A stretch of 64,000 nt of DNA from Trebouxia sp. TZW2008 (taxonomy: Eukaryota > Chlorophyta > Trebouxiophyceae > Trebouxiales > Trebouxiaceae), in assembly GCA_002118135.1 (NCBI GenBank), contig BDIU01000259.1, forward strand, positions 1-64,000, in the 5' to 3' direction. This document shows positions 45,637 to 55,359 of this stretch, piece after piece (position 1 is the first letter of the stretch; each line of letters opens with the position of its first letter). The notes under the pieces are model-generated. The model made no database searches and was not told the DNA's origin. It worked only from the letters and a program-made list of their open reading frames with translations. Position numbers and translations under genes: made by a program.

Positions 45637-48170
45637 CTAACAAAAAACATCGTGCTGACAATGGCAGAGGCCATGATGCTGTAACAGTCCAGCATGAGCA
45701 CAAGTATCCAGTCTAGATTTCACAGATTCCAACATGTGATGCAACTTGATCTCATTCGTTTTGGAATCAAACGGCAATCGTGAGAGACCAATGCTATCAA
45801 CCCCAATTTCTAATGGTCTGCAACGCCTGTAATTGAACTGCAACCTGGACAATCAAACTTACCAGTCCCAGTCCCAGCGGTCTCCAATACTTGGATTATG
45901 CCCACACAAAGTGCAGGTACGGTTTTTCAAATGGTAGCTTTCTGGCCAAGCAATTGTCAGACTCCGCTCTATGCTGATTGCATCAGGATGAAGCGTTGGC
46001 TTATACTTCAACAGTTTTGCATAGGCTGTTAGCAGCTGCACCCAGTACTCTTGAACCTTGCTGGGCGACAGTACTGTCTCTGCCATCAACTGCGCTGCGT
46101 GTCCAAGTTGTTCTGCCCTGTTGTCATGTTGTCCTAAGATCTTGACTAGCCCTGTAAGGTTCTGAATTACATGGCCAGGTTCACCAAGAGGAGGCATGAT
46201 GATTATGTTTTGCCCATGTTGTAGCATATGGTAGTAGAACTCATACCTGCAATTGAGCGCAGCACAGCATATTGATTTGCTACGCAGCAGCAACAAGTCA
46301 CATTGCAAAACTACTGGAGCAAAGCTTGCAAGCACATGTTGCTGTTTCTTATGATAGGCTATAAGCTACATCTTTGCAGTGAGCCACAGCATGCTCGAGG
46401 TACATGCTCTGACAAACGAGCCACAGTGGAGTGAGTCACATGCAGAAAACGGAACTTGACTCAACGGGCTGACTGACTTGTCACAATGCATCAAGCGACC
46501 GCAAACAAACAGCTCTGCACATGCACAGATTGCTTGTGACATAAACCTCCAATGCATCAAGTCTGTGTATGCCAGAGTTGCATGCTTTGCAAGGGAGGTA
46601 TGACATACCAGCCGTTTGAAGGGTATATGACTGCTGCCCCGCACTGCAGCAAAGCTTTCAAGCGGGCTGAATAGGAGTGACCGGGCCAGTTTAGCAAGTA
46701 CTTGTACTGGCAGTGCTCCACAAAACTCACAAAAGATCGCCTGCATCGTTAGGAACAAGGGTTTGAAACAGTGCAACTTGCCATCAAGAGTTGAACAAAT
46801 AGAAAGTTGTGGTTTGCATAAGCTCACAAGAAGCTGACAGCAATGTTAGCAGGACTCTCATGCAAGCCTGACTTGTGGGACATGCGACCTGTCATGTATA
46901 TGGTCACCAGATCACCAACACAGCACCTGCACTTACCAGCAGACAACACTGAACAAGGCAAGTGTTACCTTGTCTTGTCTTTCACCCAGTGCCAGACTTT
47001 CATGTCCAGTTCATCATAGGCATCCAAATCTGTGCCTGTGATGAAACCTCGCAAACCTGCAATGACATCAAAAATTAGCATTGCACATACTTCACACCTA
47101 GAATATGCTGCCACCAACCACAAGATTTTGCACTAGCTTTGAGAGTTTACGCCCAGTGGAGCAAAGCAGAGTAAGGGCTAGCTCATGATTAGCTGTATGC
47201 CTGAGCGTCAGTGGCTCGAGACTAATGTCGCAAGTGCCAATCACCTGTGTTGTTGCTGCCTCGGAAGAAAAGTTTGGGAATTCTGGAATGCCAAGGGGCT
47301 TGTGTTGCTGTTGAAGACAGGATGGGCTGCAATGCTGGCCAGCCAGGACTGTGGTCTTGGGACCAGTCATAAAACGTGTGATCTGGGATGAGGACCACAT
47401 GAGGCCTTGTATCTCGTTTGGCCTGTCACACACGCCCAAAAGATTGATAAAGGGCCGTGGATATGGCTGGCGCTGAAGCAGTGCATCAGCCATTGGTTGC
47501 TTGCATGCTTGTGCTGAAGCTGCAAATGCACATTGTATCCTTGATACTCCTCATGCTAGCTGCGCATGCAACCAATCTGCCTATTAGCAAACACGCGGTG
47601 CTGCGAGTAGTGCGAGTCATGTGAAATGCAGATGTATACACTGTGGGTGAGCTCATGTAAGGTAACTTTAGGCAGGAAATCACCTGAGCAAGCACGGGGC
47701 CTTGCATTGGACAAGCCTGGCTGACATTGACTTGTTGCTTTTGAGGCCAGTCATCTGTTGTAATGTAAAGATCCAGATCAGGCAGGGTTTGCTTCTGTGC
47801 TGCTGCTAAGATTTGCATTTTGATGTTTCTGTTGCGTTGCTTGCTCAGGGACCCCAATATCTCGCCAACAACGTATAGCTTTGAGTCAATAATTTGTAGT
47901 CTAAAGCCTGCTCACACCATGGCAACTGGTGTTAAGACCAGATGAAACATCATGAATTATAGCACTCTTGATCAGGTCTTAAGTGTGCCGGTGAGCACCT
48001 TGGTCGCGGTTGGAGCAATAAGCTTGCTCGACCATGTCGAGAGAGACTCCTGTCCGAAACTCATACAGATCACGGTCAATCTGCTGGAACAAGTCTTTGG
48101 CGCGGGGCTGGCCTTTCACAACGCGGGCAAAGGTCAAGAGCAGGAGGAGCGCCCAGACGGTGCTGAGCAT
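45637..48170 (-). CDS. GT90/CAP10-like glycosyltransferase
   Basis: Secretory-pathway transferase of family GT90 (CAP10/POGLUT type, which adds xylose or glucose). Exons: 48170-47999, 47907-47684, 47422-47245, 47056-46969, 46740-46609, 46246-45863, 45844-45637; sum 1386 nt (461 aa). A signal peptide (MLSTVWALLLLLTFARVVKG) is followed by LYVVGEILGSL, LPDLDLYITTDDWP, VLIPDHTFYDWSQDHSPGWP, KLFFRGSNNT, YKYLLNWPGHSYSARLKALL and AAVIYPSNGWYEFYYHMLQ, then a C-terminal helical region ending RWDWDW. These match the GT90 order PDxxxxxxDWP, (W/F)RG and the YKYxxxxxGxxxSxRxxxLL binding block. The last exon adds about 69 residues with no recognised domain; it is supported only by phase. Introns are short and I see no echoes. 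Confidence 0.85.
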
Positions 48171-49104
48171 TGTAGACCTCGACCCTCAGATGTTCTCCAT
48201 GATTCTGGCTAAGAAGCCGTGTGTGGAACGCATGCTGGCTTCTTTTGCCCAGCCTCCTCGATGAGGTATATTTGCATGCATCGCCGTGGAGCCTCAGTTA
48301 ACCACTGCAGCACCTTACGAGATGCAAGCTTCGAACCGTCGAACACCATGTTTTTGCGCAGATCGGCTACTGTAGGAAGCTGGCGTTAAGCCAAGTCTCG
48401 GACGCAAAGACTTGGATCGCACCGATTGCATGCAACTTCAAATTTTGTGTGTGCATATCAAAGCGAGAAGAAGATCAAGGGGTTCGTTCCGTTACGGACT
48501 ACGATTCTTTGCAGCGAGCGCGACTCATCAGTAGCAACGCCAGCGGTCCGCAGCGACGACGATTGAAGCCTGCTGCGCATCTTTATCCCGCTCCTCTATA
48601 CCACAAGGTCAGTTCTGCCAGGAAAGACCAAGCGCGGCAAAAAAAGGGTGCCGCACGTGTTAGGTTGAAAGGGAGGGAAGCCAACTGACTTGTGCGACGG
48701 TCGTTGTGCCGTCTCCAAGTCCGTGTCGGGGCATCGCGTCTGCTGCGCATGGTGCATTGACGTCGTCAACGTGACGCGATCCTGAAAAAGGTGCGTCTCG
48801 CCTAGAGCGTTTAACGCCTGCCTGCATCGATGTACCGCCACAGACTTGCACCAAAGCATCTGCAACTGCAGGCGCAGCAACAAGCAGTGAACAGCATTTG
48901 ATTTGCTGTGTAAAAAGCCTCTCGAAGGTGTCGCGGCGGAGGTGGCAGCCCGCCAAAAGCCGTGTCTTGCCCACGTTTCTCGCTGCAGCTTTCTCCTGCC
49001 GACTATGTAGCTCAAGCAGCTTCGTGAGGACAGCGCGCTAGCCCAGCCGGGCCGTCATCGGCTCAAGCAGCTGCGCTTGAACAGTCGCATCAGCGAACTC
49101 AATC
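48171..49104. promoter_or_regulatory. Divergent promoter region of the GT90-like and GT61-like genes
   Basis: The 934 bp between two outward-pointing signal-peptide genes. It is GC-richer than the introns (for example 48470-48990) and has overlapping open frames on both strands without protein-like features. Promoter role inferred from layout. Confidence 0.45.
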
Positions 49105-52100
49105 ATGCACACTCTAGGCAGGCAGCAAAAAGCAGTCTGCCTTCAGACTGTACTCTTGCTGTCAGCCATTTTCCATTCTTTGGCTGCTAGTGATTCCCTG
49201 CCAAGACGAATACATGCAACGCCACAGACCAGAGCGCACAGTCCTAGAGCTGCAGTAGGTAATCACACATTCACTGCTGACCTTCAATGTGCATGCATGG
49301 AAGACTTGTTGCTGCATGCAGCCGGCATTGCATACACCGGCTGAAGTTTCTGCATACAAGCAAGCACTTATCTTCCACAAATGGTCAGCTACAATTTATA
49401 CAACACAAGCTCTTGAGCTGGAAAACACATGGCATGCAGTTGCCAACCAGGAAACCTGTGAGCCGCCCCACTTTGTCGATTGGGCCCTGTGGGAACATGG
49501 TTGTGCGCATGAGAGGAATGTTTGTTTAGACCAGGTAAGGTTCTGGCCTCAACACTAGCATATGCAGAATAAGCAAGTTTGCCTTGGATCTGGCAATTTT
49601 GTCACCATTATAACCATGATATTTCAAACAAAGTGCTGTTTCAGTGATGTGCGGCTTGAATATTGTCTTCGCTTACCGTGGCACTGTGCTTTGCAGACAT
49701 GTGTTGTAGTTGTTGGCTAATATAGATATTCTTGTGCATGCAGGGAGTCTTTGTAGTATTTCAAGATAAAGTGAAGCCAGGCAAGAATTTCACTGGCAGT
49801 CAGCTATTTGACAATGGAGGAGCCTTTTACAACATGCCTGGCTTCCTAGATAACCTGAAGGTCAGAGCCATGATCAGCAATGTCATATCACACGCTCAAC
49901 TGAGTCCTTGAGACCACCAAGATGCGCTTCGCATGTGCTCCCCATCTTGTCCATTGTGGTGGGCTAGCTTTGTCTACTTTTCACACCTTGCATCTCAACC
50001 AGCAGTTCCATTGACGGGCGTGTCACAACTAACATTTTTCTGTATTTTCAGGAAAATGCCTTTCGACAGTTCTGCATATAACTGCGTGTTGAAAGTAGTG
50101 TGTTCAGTTCTTGGAATGTTGTGCAGGGTACCAAGACGCCCTTCAGGCAACCTTTGTTCAGAACAAATACCTTCCGTGACCCCCCAGACATTCTGGACCC
50201 AGTCTTTGACAGATGTTCTTTGCCCCTTGTCTGGTGGCCTTGGTGGCCTTTTAATGCAGGTCAGACCATTTTCATTTCTTGCAATCAGCTCATGCATCAT
50301 ATTGACCCCTTGTGTGCGTCTGTTGAACTGATAGCAATACAATGCAGGTTAAACATGTCTGAGTCCTGCACATATCTGCATTCATGCCGAGCATTTCTGT
50401 TGTGCAGTACACAAGTCTGCACTGACTAGCTGCATATTAGCGACTAGGTTCTCAAGGAGGCAAACAGTGAGTTTGCAGGGGTCATGAAGAGTGCTGCATG
50501 GAAGAGAGCCGTCCAAAGGGGACGTACTTCCCTTTGGACAATTCTCTCGCTGCAGCTTTCTTTCATGCAGCCCTGTTCCTCTTTTGCACAGTCTCCAGCT
50601 GCCCGGTTGTCACCTTTTGCAATGTGATGCTACTGTGCTGCCTCTCTCTGGTACTGCAGTAAGTCCTCTCAACACTGACTGCATTGGTTACCAAGTAGAA
50701 GGTCACATCCAAGTCTTTACTCAAAAGTGCCACTGCAGCCAGAAGGCAGTGACTGGTCCTCACTTTCATTGCTCTTACTTTCAGACTATCCTCATGTCAA
50801 GTGTCGTTAGCAAAAAGAAACACTTGCACCAAGAAAAGTCATCTTGACCTGTTTGCAATGTCTCTGTGCTTGTGCAGGTGACTTTACATTGGCCAGTGCC
50901 GTCCCTCTGCATGCCATGCTACAAGAAGGCATCATTGACCGCAATGTCAAGTTCACGCCTGTTCTGGAAGGCTTCAGAATGCCAGAGTACATTGACTGGG
51001 AGCTGCAGCCCTTCTCAAACTTCAAGGCAAGCTTGTATTGTCATCAAATTTTCCAGCACTAGTCCTAGCTTGCATGTTGTATCCTCACTTCTGAAAGTGA
51101 TTTGGCGCTGCCATATGCACTTTGCATGTTGTCTGACAAGCAGTCGAGCATGCTGTCCGTGTGTGTGCACTGTCTAGCAAGAGCATTGCAAGCATTGCTG
51201 ACTTGGGTGTTGTCCCAGCCCCACCTGTCGATGACATTCATGCGCTTGGGCAAAAGTTATGAATGCACAAGCAGCTGTGTACACTAAAATCACAGCCCGG
51301 CTATGCAGGTTGAAACCTTAGATGAGCTGTCGTCAAGGGAAAGATCAGGGGCACGATGTTGGGAGAACATGCTGTTCTGTAAACCCCACGGCTTGTGGAA
51401 TAGACGGCCTGACTGGATGCACCAGTCCTGGCATCATTTCTTGAAGTTTGGCGACTTTGGGCAGCAGGTCAGCGACTGAATGTGGTGTGACTATCGAGCC
51501 ACATTGAACCCACAAGTTGTCTGCAAGTTCTTCACAGATGCTCTGCATCTTGTTGCCTTCTGTATTTGGCATGTCTCCTGCGTCAATAGCCAGCCTGACT
51601 GAATGCACCAGTCCTGGCATCATTTTCTGGAGGTTGGCGACTTTGGGCAGCAGGTCAGCAATTGACAGCATATATTGCATTCCAGCTAGGGTTTATTTGA
51701 GCATCACATCTCGAACCTGCTCAAAGGCTTCAACGGCTTTGCAAAGCTGCTGCTGTCTTTGATAGTGGGCAATTGATTGCAGCTGATGTGCGTTTCTGCA
51801 ACCCAACCCTGGTCAGAAAGCTTGCATTGCCTCATGCCAGTCATCAAGAAGTCAATGTCCACCTTATGGTGGCTTTCCTAGAGCGCCACCACAAGCAGCG
51901 CATGAAGAATTGCAATGAGCTCCTAGATTGATGCAATAGCTCGCGCTATCAGCAGCACTTCAGCTCATACATATTGAGCGTGTGCATTTCCTGTGTGCAG
52001 ATAGTTGACCACTACCGGAAACACCTGCCAGTCATCAAGAAGTCAGAAACCACCTTCAAGGTTGCCTTCATAGAGCGCCACCACAAACGGCGCATAGAGA

Positions 52101-54572
52101 ACTACAAGGAGCTTCTAGACTGGTGCAATAACCGGCTGGTGCTACCGCCAGGAACGCATTGGACAGAGATCGATTGCGTGCCTCTGAATTTGGACCATGC
52201 TGACAGATACCTTCAGACTTTGGCTGAGATGCAGACTGTTGATGTCTTGGTATGCTGCTGCACTCTGTATTGTCTGTAGTACAATTTGCTTTGAAGTGCA
52301 TCCTTTACTGGTGCAATACATGGCTGGTGCTGCCGCCAGGCACGCAGTGGACAGAGATTGATTGCATGCCATTGACTTTGGACCATGCTGACAGATATCT
52401 GCAGACCCTAGCACAGATGCAGACTGCTGATGTCTTGCTTTTGCTGCACTTTGTATTGCAAATTGCTGTGAACTGCATCCTGTGCTGGTGCAAACAGCGG
52501 CTGGTGCTGCCGCCAGGATTCCATTTTTTGGAGGTTTACTGCGTGACATTGAATCTGGATCATGCTGACAGATATCTGCAAATGCTAGCAGAGATGCAGA
52601 CTGTTGATGTCTTGGTATGATGCGCCTTGCTTGTTGCATGTAAAGCCTCCGTGTTGATTAAACAGGCTGAGATTGGATGTGTCCCTCACTTGTTGGCTAT
52701 GGTGCATTTTGCTGTGACTGATGTGCTGCGTTGAATGCCAAGGCCTCGTCAACGCGCCCCAAGCATGTCTTGTTGCAAAAGCATGTTGGGCGTCTCAAAC
52801 TTCAGGCATGTTTCAAATGTGCATGCACAGTTACAGCATACTGTTCCATTACACAAGCCAGCAAAGTCTGTACATCAGCAGGCACAGCGCTTGGCTTTGA
52901 CTTGGTGGTGCAAGAGTCTTTCCCTCCATGCCATTTCGCTGTTATGCTTTCTGCTCAGATTGGCAGCCATGGAGCCGGTTTTATCAACCACATGTTCATG
53001 AGGAAGGGCACTTTGTTTCCAGAACTTGTGCCATGTGGGTTTGATGACCCATGTCATGGCAACTCAAGAGCTGACTGTGGTGTTGATTGCTCAGGTTGGC
53101 AGCCATGGAGCCGGTCTCATCAATCATATGTTCATGAGGAAAGGCACTTCCTTCCTGGAAATTGTGCCGTGTGGGTTTGATGACCCATTTCATGATGACT
53201 CATTCCAAGTGCCTGCCAGGGTGCAGAACTTCCAATTTGGATTTAAGCTGACTACTGTCAGCCCCATGTTGTGCTCTAGAAGTCAAGCAGAACTTGGAGA
53301 TCCTGAAGGTAAGGCTTCTAATTTTGCTGACCCCACTGCACATGGGCCATGTTGTTTTCGATTTCTTAAGCTTCTCATAAAGCATATTGTTGTGACCACC
53401 ATTAGCCCCATGCTATGCTCTAGCAGTCAAGCAGGGCTTGGTGATCCTGAGGGTAAGGGTGCTATTCTTGCTGACACCATTGCATGACCACCTTTTGTGT
53501 TTTGCCCCTCATCAACCCCACTCAGCGCGTCCCTGTTTCTGCCTTTGGCCACTGTCAGTCTGATGCCTTGCTCCAGGAGTCAAGCAGAGCTTGGTCGTCC
53601 TGAGGGTACGGGCTCTTTTTGTGCTGCAATTCACTGCAGAGCAGTCTTTTGTGTTTTGCTTCTCATCAACCCCACATTGCATGTCCTTCCTTCTGCCTTT
53701 GGTCACTGTCAATACCATACTGTGCTCAAGGGGTCAATCAGAACTTGGCAATCCTGACGATGTTGGTGTAATCTTGCTGAATGTATTTGCCACCAGCCTT
53801 ACCCTGCATGTGATTGTTTCTGCCTTTTTGTTGCCACCTTTGCAAATTTCGTTGCCTGTTGTCAGCCTGTACAGTACGCTAAGCCCCAAAGCAGCTTCTA
53901 CAATGCACAGGCTGACTGTAGGCAATCACAAGCTGCAAACGTGCAAGGTGCAAAGGGCTTATTTTCACCCGTGTGATCTGTGATGGTCTGTGAGCCTGGA
54001 GTCTATGGCATTTGTGATCTGTATGCTTTTGACAAAGTTGACAGAGCTTTCATGTACGGCTCACATGGTGTTAGTGGTGTGTTGTGCTTGAGGAGGTAGC
54101 CATGAATGTTGTGAACAGGCTGTATGCCTCATCAACATTGCCATCAGCATCATCATCACCGTGTCTTACATGCTGTCTAGCAAGGTCCTGTGACCCTTTT
54201 AGGTGCATACAAAAGCAGTGAGGTGCCATCAAACATTCTGTTCACCTCTGGTTGCCTGCCTTCAGCTCTGTCCAAGGATGTTTGGGTGGCAGGCTCATTT
54301 GTGAACACCATTCATGCCTCTTTCTGTCTTCTGTATGTATACACGAGCACAGTACGAGCAGTGTTGCCGTTGCCAAGTAGGTATGTTGCTTGCCTGCAGC
54401 TTTGTCCAAGGACGATTGGGTGGCAGGCTCATTCTTGCGGGATCAAGATGTCACAGTCGACATCAGCACCATGGACGTCATATTCCAGCGCATATTCTCA
54501 CTGCACGGCGACGCAGAGCTATATGTGAATGCCACACGGGACCAGCCAGGTTTCAACATGTTGACACAATGA
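49105..54572 (+). CDS. GT61-like glycosyltransferase (copy 2)
   Basis: Paralogue of 20762-27777. Exons: 49105-49258, 49440-49534, 49744-49860, 50127-50259, 50878-51026, 51309-51467, 52001-52249, 53095-53308, 54400-54572; sum 1443 nt (480 aa). The N-terminal signal or anchor is QTVLLLSAIFHSLAA. Matching blocks: ERNVCLDQ, YNMPGFLDNLK, LVWWPWWPFNAG, KVAFIERHHKRRIENYKEL, VGSHGAGLINHMFM with FLEIVPCGF, and DDWVAGSFLRDQDVTVD. An extra intron splits the block after WWPFNA that is one exon in copy 1. The intron after 51026 has a GC donor (TTCAAG|GCAAGC). At least five junctions carry echoes, and the region 51.6-53.8 kb is mostly exon copies. Sugar specificity unknown. Confidence 0.87.
51590..51665 (+). 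repeat. Echo of exon 6's 3' end and donor
   Basis: A copy of 51406-51475, about 184 bp later, that keeps GCACCAGTCCTGGCATCATT and GGGCAGCAG|GTCAGC. A Trp codon has become TGA in the copy. Confidence 0.88.
51830..51935 (+). repeat. Echo of exon 7's 5' part
   Basis: The real exon starts at 52001. The copy keeps CCAGTCATCAAGAAGTCA and GAGCGCCACCACAAGC and GAGCTCCTAGA(T/C)TG, with frame-breaking changes. It lies about 180 bp upstream. Confidence 0.85.
52309..52622 (+). repeat. Two echoes of exon 7's 3' half, open for over 100 codons
   Basis: The real half-exon (TGGTGCAATA at 52121 to 52249) recurs at 52309 and 52485 (periods 188 and 176). Both copies keep the protein text: LVLPPGTQWTEIDCMPL, LVLPPGFHFLEVYCVTL, LDHADRYLQ. 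Copy 2 lost its donor (TTG|CT), copy 3 keeps TTG|GTATGA. The two are joined in one open frame. Confidence 0.88.
52958..53065 (+). repeat. Echo of exon 8's acceptor and 5' end
   Basis: A copy 137 bp upstream of the real exon (53095) reads IGSHGAGFINHMFMRKGTLF with a good acceptor (TGCTCAG). Using it would shift frame at the junction with the real copy. Confidence 0.88.
53395..53770 (+). repeat. Three echoes of exon 8's 3' end and donor
   Basis: The real end reads (V)SPMLCSRSQAELGDPE followed by GTAAGG at 53309. Copies at about 53397, 53560 and 53705 read SPMLCSSSQAGLGDPE, SLMPCSRSQAELGRPE and TILCSRGQSELGNPD. The donor is GGTAAG, then GGTACG, then lost. Period is about 145-160 bp; each copy is more decayed than the one before. 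Confidence 0.88.
54250..54310 (+). repeat. Echo of exon 9's acceptor and 5' end
   Basis: TGCCTTCAG|CTCTGTCCAAGGA and GGGTGGCAGGCTCATT at 54262-54301 copy the real start at 54400. Confidence 0.85.
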
Positions 54573-55359
54573 AGTTGCATGCACAGTTGAATTGAAAAAA
54601 TCGGTGTCAGCTGAGTTGATGCAACCGCTGTCAGGGTCAGATAGCAGCACAGTGAAGTTGCAAATACACTGGCTGTGAGACAGCAGGTGGGATGCGGCAT
54701 TCTTCTCAAACCAAAGCAAATAAATGACGACTGCTTTCAGCCTTTGCAGTACGACACATGCAAGCTGCAAAGCCATCAGTGATTGCTTGCTCCCTGTGAA
54801 TGAAGCGCTACAGTTGAAGTTGTGCCACAATGGCTCTCGAGACATGTTTTAGCTTGCTAGGTTGTCGACTCTTGTTTTAGGATTAGCCAAGTATGGCGAT
54901 TTTGCTTCTGAGGTCCACCTTCTGAAGTACCCTCACTTGCAACTTGCAATCACAGTTGCCGGTCAATAACAGCATGCGAACGTGCGTTTTGTGACATTGC
55001 ACATACACATCTAAATTGATCTGTGTAGCAAGCAACTACAGCACACAGTGAAGGATAAAAATGCTGGCTGGAGAGGTTGCAGATGGAAGTATCGTAGTGC
55101 CGGCAAAACGGCTTTTGTCAGCAGTGCACCGATTTTAGGTACCTCTACTACACACGTGTCACACACAAACATAATGCTCTCTCTAGATGCACACTGTACT
55201 CAACTCAGCCTTTTTTACTCTCTCACTAAACATCATGTAAGCCTCTGGGCAGAGACTGTGTGATGTCTGACACATGCAAATGCTGCTGACCCTCCTGTAG
55301 CTGTAGTTGCTGAATGACATCCTGCCAAAGTCACCTATGGTGCTGCCTTGCCAAACACT
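54573..55359. other. Convergent intergenic region
   Basis: Between the stops of the GT61-like copy 2 and ketoacyl-ACP synthase III. I see no exon or repeat that I can support. Confidence 0.4.

Noticed and set aside
48449..49015. Open frames on both strands between the GT90-like and GT61-like genes
   Set aside because: They overlap each other in a GC-richer divergent promoter region and neither shows motifs or joins to exons.
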